From: a bacterium
Lineage (GTDB): Bacteria; Latescibacterota; UBA2968; GCA-2709665
Length of the DNA: 6,192 bases
Assembly: GCA_027619145.1 (NCBI GenBank)
Contig: JAQCGA010000264.1
Coordinates: 1 to 6,192, forward strand
Direction of reading: 5' to 3'
Below the pieces are notes generated by a model. The model ran no database searches. It had not been told where the DNA came from and saw only the letters and a program-made list of their open reading frames with translations. Shown here piece after piece: positions 1 through 6,192 of the stretch; position 1 is the first letter of the stretch; every line of letters starts with the position of its first letter. Position numbers and translations under genes: made by a program.

Positions 1-22
1 TTTTGTCTCAAAGCATTCACCT

Positions 23-562
23 TTACAACTTCCGTTCCATCATCGCCAGAGCAAGCACCGCCAGGTCAAACGCATGGCAGAGTTCTCCGCGCCGCACCAG
101 TTCCGGCACATCTTCCTTTGCGCACAAGACCACTTCGACATCCGGCTCAGGCTTCCATTCACCACTAACATCCAGCGTCACATCCAGTGCAACATACCCC
201 CACAACCGGTTGCCCAGACGTCCAGAGTCCGGCGTCATTTCGCCCAGCAACTCAATTCGATCTCCTCGGTACCCCGTCTCCTCGTACAGTTCTCTTACCG
301 CCGCTTCCTCGGGTGTTTCGCCGGGGTCCACATGCCCACTGGGAAGTTCCAGCGCATACCCTTCCACGGTAGGGCGATACTGCCGAACAAGCAGTACCAT
401 CCCATTGTCTGTAATGGCCAGGGGCGTGACATAGTCAGGCGGCTGAACCACAAAATACGGCTCAACCGCCCCATCCTCTTCCCCGCGAACCAACCCTTTT
501 TCAATAACGTCAAACCAGGGCGTAGAAAAAGCTGTTCTTTGTGATACAATTCTGGGTTCCAT
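23..562 (-). CDS. Nudix hydrolase, ADP-ribose/ADP-sugar pyrophosphatase type
   Basis: This is a 179-residue cytoplasmic protein with a complete Nudix box. The consensus G-x5-E-x7-REUxEExGU is matched from G76 to Y98, with E82, R90, E91, E94 and E95 present; these residues bind the divalent metal and act in catalysis. Family members cleave nucleoside diphosphates linked to another group (X). The length, the preceding segment with VRQYR at 59-63 and LELPSGHVDPGE at 71-82, and the proline 13 residues after the box (P111) resemble ADP-sugar pyrophosphatases. The second proline usual in that subfamily's PSPG stretch is serine here (PDSG, 111-114), so the substrate is uncertain. I chose the ATG at 562 because GGAGGAG lies 12 bases upstream and the homology-like sequence begins soon after it. 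A TTG at 634, overlapping the previous stop, would add 24 residues but has no good ribosome binding site. It is the last gene of a probable three-gene operon. The family call is firm; the substrate is not. Confidence 0.93.
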   Translation of the reverse strand: MEPRIVSQRTAFSTPWFDVIEKGLVRGEEDGAVEPYFVVQPPDYVTPLAITDNGMVLLVRQYRPTVEGYALELPSGHVDPGETPEEAAVRELYEETGYRGDRIELLGEMTPDSGRLGNRLWGYVALDVTLDVSGEWKPEPDVEVVLCAKEDVPELVRRGELCHAFDLAVLALAMMERKL

Positions 563-574
563 CCTGTGTCCGAT

Positions 575-581
575 CTCCTCC
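575..581 (-). promoter_or_regulatory. Ribosome binding site of the Nudix gene
   Basis: On the minus strand GGAGGAG precedes the ATG at 562 by 12 bases. The spacing is a little long, but the match to the anti-Shine-Dalgarno sequence is strong. It is the main argument for starting the protein here rather than at the TTG at 634. Confidence 0.6.
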
Positions 582-630
582 GTCCGTCGTTCCAGCCGTA
601 CGCAGTGAGTTGCGTTCTGCCAAAGAAAAA

Positions 631-1962
631 TCAAGCGCCCCGCGTTGAGGCTGCCAGCGCCACCGCTTCCTGTACCAGGTGTTCTCCGCTACCCGGTGCT
701 AAAGCAGACACAGTGGATTCGTACCCGCCTTCGTCGTATGCCTGTCGAATAGGAATATAGCCTGCGGCATCGTTACTCAGGCTAATAACAAACGTCGGAG
801 AAGACTGCACCGCCTCTTTAATCTGCATACCCAGTTCAACAAAAACCTCACCGGGCAACCCTACCAGCAAAATATCGCCAATCCAGAACGCCTGGATCTC
901 CGTCGAACGGCTGGTTGCCCATTCGAGTCGTTCGGCCCACCGGGGCATCGCCTGTGCTACTTGCAGCGCTTCTCCCAACTCCTTCAGTTCTCGATCTTGC
1001 GCATTGCGCCCCGTGGCCTCTTCAAGTGCCTTCTTTGCAGCCTCAATTTGTGCTTCCATTTCTTGCGATTCCGGGAAGGGCCGCAATGGCAATTCAATTT
1101 GCTTCCGTTCTACACGGATTTTTGCCTCGCCCGTTGTCTGGACCCATTGCAGCGTCTTCAACGCCACACCTCCCAGAGACAGACCCACCTGACGTTTGGA
1201 ACGGCCCTGCCGTTGAATGGGTACAATATTCCCTGCGCATCCAAGCGCGAACAAACAGATGCCTCCTTCGGCCTGTTCAATCAGATCCATCGCGTAACCC
1301 GGATAATCTGCAGTAATCTCATACCGGCGATCCGTGCTGGACACCGGATGGCAGGCAAAATTAATCAACGTAGCAATCACATCCCCTTCTGCCTCGCCCT
1401 CCACTTTCAGCACGCCCACCTCCGGATCCACCGGACCAAACGTCAATCCTTCGTACGGAAGTGGCAACGTCAAACTCATTTCCACCTTGCCATCCTCGCG
1501 GATCAATCGACGGTTATAACTGATACCTTCAGCAATCCCCGAACCGCTGCCAATACGCGCCAATCGACGGTCATCAAAAGCCAGTTTCACCGCCGTAGCC
1601 AATTTCTGGGCCAACACATCCACGTACGCACGGTGCGCCACATCCGCCGGATCATCACTCTCCTTCTTTTTATTTACATCCGGACCAAAGTGTGTATGTG
1701 ACCCACACAGCAAAACGTGGTCTTCTTCGATACCCACCGAAGCCTTCACCAGCGCACGCACTTCGGCCGCCAGGTCCGAACTGATCCAGAGGAGATCGCT
1801 CGTCACCAATGCCATCGAGGTCTCTCCATCGTCCAGCACCAGGGCTTTTGCGTACAACTCATCGTGTATCGATTCGCTGCCTTTGTCCCGGGCCGAGTAC
1901 CCGGCCATGGGTCCACCCACAAACGGAGTAATATTCACCCGGGACGCTCCCGCCTGCAACAT
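631..1962 (-). CDS. Neutral/alkaline non-lysosomal ceramidase-like protein, catalytic serine missing
   Basis: This 443-residue protein matches the N-terminal zinc-amidase domain of neutral ceramidases. The opening AGASRVNITP (4-13), SHTHFGP (88-94), NFACHP (201-206), GLPGEVF (368-374) and NDAAGYIP (397-404) are family landmarks. They give likely zinc ligands H91 (with H89 nearby), H205, E372 and Y402, the same His/His/Glu/Tyr set as in characterised neutral ceramidases. The nucleophile motif GDVSPN is replaced by G244-N-I-V-P-I, with valine 247 where the catalytic serine would be, so ceramide hydrolysis by the known mechanism is doubtful. It is also much shorter than true ceramidases (about 650-780 residues), lacks their C-terminal domain and has no signal peptide. 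Residues 297-350 form a charged helical segment, perhaps a coiled helical hairpin. Start: ATG with GGGAGG six bases upstream. The stop of the preceding gene is 12 bases away, which suggests translational coupling. The family call is strong; the substrate is unknown, and many such bacterial homologues carry the ceramidase name without evidence. Confidence 0.88.
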   Translation of the reverse strand: MLQAGASRVNITPFVGGPMAGYSARDKGSESIHDELYAKALVLDDGETSMALVTSDLLWISSDLAAEVRALVKASVGIEEDHVLLCGSHTHFGPDVNKKKESDDPADVAHRAYVDVLAQKLATAVKLAFDDRRLARIGSGSGIAEGISYNRRLIREDGKVEMSLTLPLPYEGLTFGPVDPEVGVLKVEGEAEGDVIATLINFACHPVSSTDRRYEITADYPGYAMDLIEQAEGGICLFALGCAGNIVPIQRQGRSKRQVGLSLGGVALKTLQWVQTTGEAKIRVERKQIELPLRPFPESQEMEAQIEAAKKALEEATGRNAQDRELKELGEALQVAQAMPRWAERLEWATSRSTEIQAFWIGDILLVGLPGEVFVELGMQIKEAVQSSPTFVISLSNDAAGYIPIRQAYDEGGYESTVSALAPGSGEHLVQEAVALAASTRGA

Positions 1963-1968
1963 GGTATA

Positions 1969-1974
1969 CCTCCC
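1969..1974 (-). promoter_or_regulatory. Ribosome binding site of the ceramidase-like gene, abutting the upstream stop
   Basis: GGGAGG on the minus strand lies six bases before the ATG at 1962 and directly follows the TAA (1977-1975) of the previous gene. Ribosomes finishing the upstream gene would stop on top of this site, consistent with coupled translation. Confidence 0.75.
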
Positions 1975-3312
1975 TTATTTTTTTATTTTGCCTTCCTGAA
2001 GCCTCGCCCATCCTTGCAAAATCGACGGAACCACTGCCGCAGGCTGACCTTGTTTACAGAAAGAGGCCCACATGACATCCCACACGCGCGGATTCCACTG
2101 GCACAGGTCAATCCAGTCCGGAATCGTCTTGACGTCTCCTTCTTTTGTATTCACGCGCCCACCAACCACTGGATCTTCCAACGACCCGTTCCACATCTGG
2201 CCCAGCAGCGTATGCGAGAACCGCTTCAAGTCGCTCTTCGTAAACACCACACCCCGGCGGCAAGCATCGATTGCAAACCCAATATCGATATGGCCATGGC
2301 TGGTATCTTCAATGGCGCTGTGGCCGTGTTCACCTTCTTCAATCCAGTCCCAATAATACCAGGTATACGCGTTGCCTGTTTTCCACAAATGCTTCTTAAA
2401 ATTCCGCGCCATTTTTTCGGCACGGTCTACATACAGCCTCTTGCGAGATACGGTTTGCAGCGCCAGGTACGCCCGCGCCAAAGACAGGTACTGGTTATGC
2501 GGCATAATCCGGTTGGGAAACCGCTCGGTCAACCATGGAGAAAACCGGTATCCACCTGTACGAGTCCCCGTATCTACCCAATCTCGCTCGTGCTTATCCG
2601 CAATCAACTTTCCAATCAAATCCAGGTAGGCTTTCGCCTTTTTTCCATACCGGGCTTTCAGCGCTCGCTTTTTTAGCGCATGCTCAATGAACCGGCTCAA
2701 CGGATACAAAAACATTCCCTGATGCACGAGGTATTCCAGAGGTTCTCCTGCAAATGTTTGCACCCAGAATCGATCTCCGGGATGTGTCTTGCCTTCAATC
2801 GTAACCTTAAAGGGCGCAAAAGCTTCCAGCGGCACACCGGGCCGCAACGATTCCTGTTTTAAAACCTTGCGCGTGCCGTATTCTGTCACAGCAACCTTCC
2901 GGCCAGGCAAGATCTCTATCACGCGGATGCTGTCCCCAATGGCATCTCCACCTCGGGAGGTCCATACCCGGTCTTCTTGTGGACCAACCTTTCCCGTGCC
3001 CTGGTTGTGCATCGCACCCGTACGTATTAGTGCCACCGAATAGGTGGGCGTGACCCAGGTTCCATACCCATCTCCAAAATGATCTTTCATATTGCCCATC
3101 ATACTGTCAAAATGCCGTACCATTTTGTCCAACCAGCGGGTATTTCCGGTGGTTTCATACAGCTTGATATAGGCATCTAGAAATCCGCTCTCGCCCCACC
3201 CCAGGCTGCCCGAATCCGCATTGTCGGACTGACCTTTTCCGTCATTTACGCCAGAATCGTACTCCGTATACGCTCGAATCAGCGCATCTTTGCCAAACGG
3301 TGCATCGCCCAA
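1975..3312 (-). CDS. Uncharacterised protein, probable alpha/alpha-toroid fold with a beta-rich insertion
   Basis: I do not recognise the family of this 445-residue protein. It is rich in aromatic residues and has paired helices typical of six-hairpin toroids seen in glycoside hydrolases, polysaccharide lyases and sugar epimerases. Examples are LGWGESGFLDAYIKLYETTG (37-56), MPHNQYLSLARAYLALQT (270-287) and HGHIDIGFAIDACRRG (339-354). Residues 315-345 are dense in Trp, Tyr, Asp, Glu and His (a YTWYYWDWIEEGEHGHS stretch, then EDTSHGHID) and could line an active site. A segment of about 70 residues (roughly 122-190) looks beta-rich and breaks the helical pattern. No signal peptide or membrane segment is visible. 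The start is TTG: GAGGAGGAG ends five bases upstream, and an in-frame TAA only 18 bases further up excludes a longer frame. The next methionines (residues 71-72) would remove conserved-looking sequence. It is the first gene of the probable operon. A carbohydrate-active role is inferred from fold type only. Confidence 0.72.
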   Translation of the reverse strand: MGDAPFGKDALIRAYTEYDSGVNDGKGQSDNADSGSLGWGESGFLDAYIKLYETTGNTRWLDKMVRHFDSMMGNMKDHFGDGYGTWVTPTYSVALIRTGAMHNQGTGKVGPQEDRVWTSRGGDAIGDSIRVIEILPGRKVAVTEYGTRKVLKQESLRPGVPLEAFAPFKVTIEGKTHPGDRFWVQTFAGEPLEYLVHQGMFLYPLSRFIEHALKKRALKARYGKKAKAYLDLIGKLIADKHERDWVDTGTRTGGYRFSPWLTERFPNRIMPHNQYLSLARAYLALQTVSRKRLYVDRAEKMARNFKKHLWKTGNAYTWYYWDWIEEGEHGHSAIEDTSHGHIDIGFAIDACRRGVVFTKSDLKRFSHTLLGQMWNGSLEDPVVGGRVNTKEGDVKTIPDWIDLCQWNPRVWDVMWASFCKQGQPAAVVPSILQGWARLQEGKIKK

Positions 3313-3317
3313 AACCG

Positions 3318-3326
3318 CTCCTCCTC
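3318..3326 (-). promoter_or_regulatory. Strong ribosome binding site deciding a TTG start
   Basis: The minus strand reads GAGGAGGAG, then CGGTT, then TTG at 3312. The long purine match with a five-base spacer supports a non-ATG start, and the in-frame TAA at 3333-3331 rules out anything further upstream. Confidence 0.75.
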
Positions 3327-3365
3327 GTTGTTACAGACCATGGCCAGGCTGCTCTCGTCCAGGGA

Positions 3366-3380
3366 ATGAAATAGTTTCAT
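3366..3380. repeat. 15-base perfect palindrome at the putative transcription start
   Basis: ATGAAA-TAG-TTTCAT has six-base arms around a three-base centre. It overlaps the end of the proposed -10 hexamer and covers the likely start point, where a repressor could bind. No regulator gene is in the window, and the palindrome is short and AT-rich. Confidence 0.35.
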
Positions 3381-3408
3381 CATAATAAGGAAAAAACAGC
3401 AAACACAA
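3379..3408 (-). promoter_or_regulatory. Putative sigma-70-type promoter of the three-gene operon
   Basis: On the minus strand TTGTGT (3408-3403) and TATGAT (3384-3379) are separated by 18 bases, in an AT-rich stretch just after the preceding terminator. Each hexamer differs from consensus by one or two bases. This would start transcription near 3372 and give a leader of about 60 bases. It is the only sizeable gap in the window, which is the logical place for a promoter. The match is by eye; AT-rich sequence throws up such pairs by chance. Confidence 0.45.
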
Positions 3409-3450
3409 AAATGAAAAAAGGCCCACCAGCCAACTACCGCCGGTGGGCCT
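3407..3450 (-). terminator. Intrinsic terminator of the GWxTD gene
   Basis: AGGCCCACC (3419-3427) and GGTGGGCCT (3442-3450) form a perfect nine-base-pair, GC-rich stem with a 14-base loop. On the minus strand it is followed by TTTTTTCATTTTT. The stem begins 19 bases after the TAG of the GWxTD gene. The T-run lies only on the minus-strand downstream side, so termination is expected for leftward transcription. Confidence 0.9.
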
Positions 3451-3465
3451 CGGACAGGCTGTCCG
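3451..3465. repeat. Small inverted repeat between stop codon and terminator
   Basis: CGGACAG-G-CTGTCCG is a perfect inverted repeat with seven-base arms around one base; as RNA it would fold as a five-pair stem with a five-base loop. It lies directly upstream of the main terminator stem and four bases after the GWxTD stop codon. It may protect the 3' end of the message or do nothing. Confidence 0.5.
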
Positions 3466-3469
3466 GAAC

Positions 3470-6192
3470 CTATTTTATAACTTCAAAACTGGTTTCTCGA
3501 AATGTTGTCTGACCGGTCTTCAAATCTGTCACCTCCACCTTCAACCAGTGTTTTCCAGAAGATGTGGAAGACAGGTCCAATTCCATATACGTTTTTTCAG
3601 ACCGTCCATCTCCAAGCTGCTCGTATCCTACGGCAATCTGTCTCTTTTCGCTGGTAAACACACGCACCAACCTGGAAATGACACCCTCTGCTTTGCGCCC
3701 AGATGAGTCCCGAGGGCCAATCGTATACTCCACCTTGTACCGGGTCTGATCGAATTCGTCCAATTCCAAATTATAAATCTCATAGTACACGAATACGCTT
3801 TGATTTCCTCCAAAAGTACGCGTTGGAATCGGGATGACCTGTAACCCTCCCTTGGTGAATTTATCCGGCTCTTCTGACGCCTTCACCCGCCAGGCCAGTT
3901 CCAGTTCACTAATTCGTAGCCCACCTCGAGAAAAATCGTTTACCACAATATCTTGTCTGTACCTGCCCTGGCGGCCAGATAGCCGGTCTTTCATCCGCAC
4001 CTCCAGGCGGTACGTACCCGGTGGCACAGACAGGCTGACTACATCGGGAACAAATCCACCCGACGCCTGTGTTAAATCTCCACCAGAACGAAAAACCAGG
4101 TCTCCTTCACGCCGGCACACCGCGCCGTTGGATTCGTTCAACACCGCCACAGACCGCTCCACCACAATGTCTGTTACATCCCGGTCTGCCAAATACCTGC
4201 CCGCACCGTAGGGCACCCCAAGATACACTTCCAGAAGAGATTCACCTTCTTGCTCTGACTGAAAATGTGCCACATCATAATAGAACTCGATAGGCGGGAT
4301 GCCGCCTGGTGGCGCATAATAATCCGGCGTAACCAGAGCGGCCTGTTCTGCAACCCTCCTGGGGTTGTATTGATTAAAACGGGTCAGAAGCTGGAAGGGC
4401 AACCGGGAGTCCATCGGTGGGGGCGCGTAATCAAAAATTCCGCGCATGGACTCGTCTGTAAATGTAATTTCCATTCCTCCATTCACATCCGTATAGACCC
4501 ACGTCTCCCACGGCACCATCGATCCATCTTCTTGTGCCGTCACCGGTTTAAATTCAGAATAATAGTCCGAACCTCCCCCAAACCCATCCCCCATCGGGCC
4601 GCTTCCGCTCATTTGAACGTTTTCAGACCGAAGTAACTCTAAGGACTCGCCGGTCAACTCGCCCTCTGCAGTGAGCCCGCTTGTCAAACGGGGGCCGTTT
4701 ACGGTAGCTTCCTCCCCCTGGGCCGCCTGTGGGCCGCTGCTTCCTATGACTTCTACCAGACGCTCATTTGCGTATCCATCGGTCATACTCACAGACGCGC
4801 CCAGATTAGCTTTTAAGCTCCGAACAGCATAAACCGGCCCACCCAGAAAGCTCATACTCTGTGCGGCAGACCCATAAAGATTCCTGGCAATCCGCTCCCG
4901 GACCCGTTGCACTTTTAACGACTGATCAAAGTTTTGCATACTCGACCGAGAACGATACTCCGGCTCACCGAACCGGATATATACCTCGCCCCGCCTATCC
5001 CAGGGCTGCTTGCCGCCGGAGAAATTCTGTCGCACAAACCATACCCGGCGATAATGCTCCAGTCGGCGTTCGTTAATCGCAGTGGTCAGGTCCGGATCGT
5101 GCCCTGACCAGAACCGGTTGAGAAACACTTTCCGATCCTCTCCGGATGTCCGCGCGTACATATCCACTTCGTCGTTGGTCATCAGAAGTCGCGCATCCTC
5201 ATAGAGCGTTGCTTCGTCCGTATCCACTGTATCCAGATACTGGTTAAAATACTGGTTCGCCCATTCCAGGCGGCCCATTTTAACACAAGCCTGGGCAAGA
5301 ACCGCCAGCACAGGAATCTCACCCGGATGCTGCCGAATATACTCTGTCAATAAATCCACAATCCGGTCATAATTCTCCGCTCGAAGATATGCATTGGCCA
5401 GAAGACGTCGCCCTCCGGGATCCTCCGGGGCAAGCGCCATATACCGGGCGTAGTGAATAGCCGCCTGCTCAAAGTCTTCTTGCTGAAGCTCGTACCATTG
5501 CCCCAATAACTTGAAGGCCGGCGCAAACGCCGGATCAATTCCAAGAATGCGTTCAATATCATGTTTCACATCGTGTTCTTCCATCTGATGCCGGACCAGA
5601 GCCATATTGTACCGAGCCTCTACATAGTTCTGGTCGTAACGCAACGCCTTCTGAAAATAATGGATGGCCGTGTACAATCCTTTGGGCTTTTCTTGAAAAA
5701 CCAGCCCAATCCCGTTGTAGGCTTCGGCCAATCGGTGGTTCATGCTAGTTGCACGTTCAAAAGACACCAGCGCCTGATCCAACTGATTAACCTTCAAATA
5801 CGCGTAACCGAGCCGCGAATGCCCCAGTGCATAATCTGGTGCCACCCGGGTAACCATCTCCAGAACGGCCTCGGCCGATGGATCGTTTGCCTTGAGCAAC
5901 TGATCGCCCTGAGCCAGCAACGAATCTACCTGACTTTGATCTATCGCCCGGTCTGCCACCTGAAAACCGTTTGACGCGCGCACCAGTTCTACCAGCCGAT
6001 ACCGGTAAAACGGACTGGTCACCACAGCCTCCCCTTCCACTGCCTCAGCTCGATAAAAATAGCTGATCCGTTTTTCAACAGGATCTGCTGGGGAACGGAA
6101 CAGATTTTCGAGCAAATTTTCTTCCACACCCTGAGCATAGGTCCCAGCCCATTGTTTGACAGCTTCCAGGTTGGGCGCAGCAACCCCGTTGT
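3470..6192 (-). CDS. TPR and GWxTD domain-containing protein (5' end beyond the window)
   Basis: The frame is open from the window edge to a TAG at 3472-3470, giving 906 residues with the N-terminus missing. A GTG at 6127 (residue 1 in the numbering here) has no ribosome binding site and the frame continues through it, so it is probably not the start. Residues 97-301 hold about six tetratricopeptide repeats, for example DYALGHSRLGYAYLKVNQLD at 98-117, implying a protein-binding scaffold. Residues 305-392 match the GWxTD domain: LLMTNDEVDMY, FLNRFWSGHDPDLTTAINE (335-353) and RRGEVYIRFGEPEY (378-391). The name-giving motif is altered to QPWDRRG. A variable glycine/serine-rich stretch (396-538) follows, then WETWVYTDVNGGMEITFTDE (540-559) and a beta-rich C-terminal half with VPYG (638-641) and PPGTYRLEVRMKD (702-714). 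This domain order is typical of GWxTD proteins, whose role is unknown and which are usually exported; any signal peptide lies outside the window. Confidence 0.9.
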   Translation of the reverse strand, partial: NGVAAPNLEAVKQWAGTYAQGVEENLLENLFRSPADPVEKRISYFYRAEAVEGEAVVTSPFYRYRLVELVRASNGFQVADRAIDQSQVDSLLAQGDQLLKANDPSAEAVLEMVTRVAPDYALGHSRLGYAYLKVNQLDQALVSFERATSMNHRLAEAYNGIGLVFQEKPKGLYTAIHYFQKALRYDQNYVEARYNMALVRHQMEEHDVKHDIERILGIDPAFAPAFKLLGQWYELQQEDFEQAAIHYARYMALAPEDPGGRRLLANAYLRAENYDRIVDLLTEYIRQHPGEIPVLAVLAQACVKMGRLEWANQYFNQYLDTVDTDEATLYEDARLLMTNDEVDMYARTSGEDRKVFLNRFWSGHDPDLTTAINERRLEHYRRVWFVRQNFSGGKQPWDRRGEVYIRFGEPEYRSRSSMQNFDQSLKVQRVRERIARNLYGSAAQSMSFLGGPVYAVRSLKANLGASVSMTDGYANERLVEVIGSSGPQAAQGEEATVNGPRLTSGLTAEGELTGESLELLRSENVQMSGSGPMGDGFGGGSDYYSEFKPVTAQEDGSMVPWETWVYTDVNGGMEITFTDESMRGIFDYAPPPMDSRLPFQLLTRFNQYNPRRVAEQAALVTPDYYAPPGGIPPIEFYYDVAHFQSEQEGESLLEVYLGVPYGAGRYLADRDVTDIVVERSVAVLNESNGAVCRREGDLVFRSGGDLTQASGGFVPDVVSLSVPPGTYRLEVRMKDRLSGRQGRYRQDIVVNDFSRGGLRISELELAWRVKASEEPDKFTKGGLQVIPIPTRTFGGNQSVFVYYEIYNLELDEFDQTRYKVEYTIGPRDSSGRKAEGVISRLVRVFTSEKRQIAVGYEQLGDGRSEKTYMELDLSSTSSGKHWLKVEVTDLKTGQTTFRETSFEVIK

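Noticed and set aside
600..615. Five-base inverted repeat (ACGCA/TGCGT) in the gap before the Nudix gene, considered as a terminator or regulatory hairpin
   Set aside because: The stem is too short and there is no T-run after it; chance is a sufficient explanation.
23..634. Longer Nudix protein starting at TTG 634 and overlapping the upstream stop
   Set aside because: The overlap of start and stop is suggestive of coupling, but no ribosome binding site precedes it, the extra 24 residues look unlike the family, and GGAGGAG favours the ATG at 562.
961..1701. A 246-codon open frame on the plus strand
   Set aside because: It lies fully antisense to the ceramidase-like gene, whose family motifs make the minus-strand reading certain; its own product is rich in Arg, Gln, His and Phe and has no recognisable pattern.
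631..1962. Calling this gene a secreted ceramidase
   Set aside because: There is no signal peptide, the C-terminal domain is absent and the catalytic serine is valine; only the family-level name is supported.
1717..2676. A 319-codon open frame on the plus strand
   Set aside because: It runs antisense across the end of the toroid gene and the start of the ceramidase-like gene, begins with an unsupported GTG, and its product is a His/Pro/Arg-rich sequence without domain-like features. Minus-strand codon bias explains it.
3470..6127. GTG at 6127 as the true start of the GWxTD protein
   Set aside because: No ribosome binding site is present, the frame stays open with plausible amphipathic-helix sequence to the window edge, and GWxTD proteins normally have more N-terminal sequence, including an export signal.

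Overview
The window is a compact, entirely minus-strand stretch of a bacterial chromosome (roughly half G+C by eye). It holds one large partial gene at the right-hand end and three complete genes that run leftwards from it. The mix of a TPR/GWxTD-domain protein, a short neutral/alkaline-ceramidase-like enzyme and an unassigned helical-toroid protein is what I would expect from an uncultured member of the FCB or related candidate phyla (Latescibacterota-, Poribacteria- or Gemmatimonadota-like). That assignment is an inference from family distribution; there is no rRNA or other marker gene here.

Layout in the direction of transcription, right to left. (1) 6192-3470: a GWxTD-domain protein with N-terminal tetratricopeptide repeats. 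Its 5' end lies outside the window, and it ends in a clear intrinsic terminator at 3450-3407. (2) A leader of about 100 bases (3406-3313) with a plausible sigma-70-type promoter, a short palindrome at the expected transcription start and a very strong Shine-Dalgarno sequence. (3) 3312-1975: a 445-residue protein with a TTG start, which I read as an alpha/alpha-toroid-type protein interrupted by a beta-rich segment; I do not recognise its family. (4) 1962-631: a 443-residue ceramidase-like metallo-amidase homologue that keeps the zinc ligands but lacks the catalytic serine. (5) 562-23: a 179-residue Nudix hydrolase with an intact Nudix box, of the ADP-sugar pyrophosphatase type.

Genes 3-5 look like one operon. 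The gaps are 12 and 68 bases, each start has its own ribosome binding site, no terminator is visible between them, and a terminator plus promoter separates them from the GWxTD gene. None of the three shows a signal peptide, so they probably act in the cytoplasm. A catabolic or salvage role for a sugar- or amide-containing compound is possible but unproven. I found no RNA genes, CRISPR array, insertion sequence, attachment site or origin. Bases 1-22 hold nothing recognisable.
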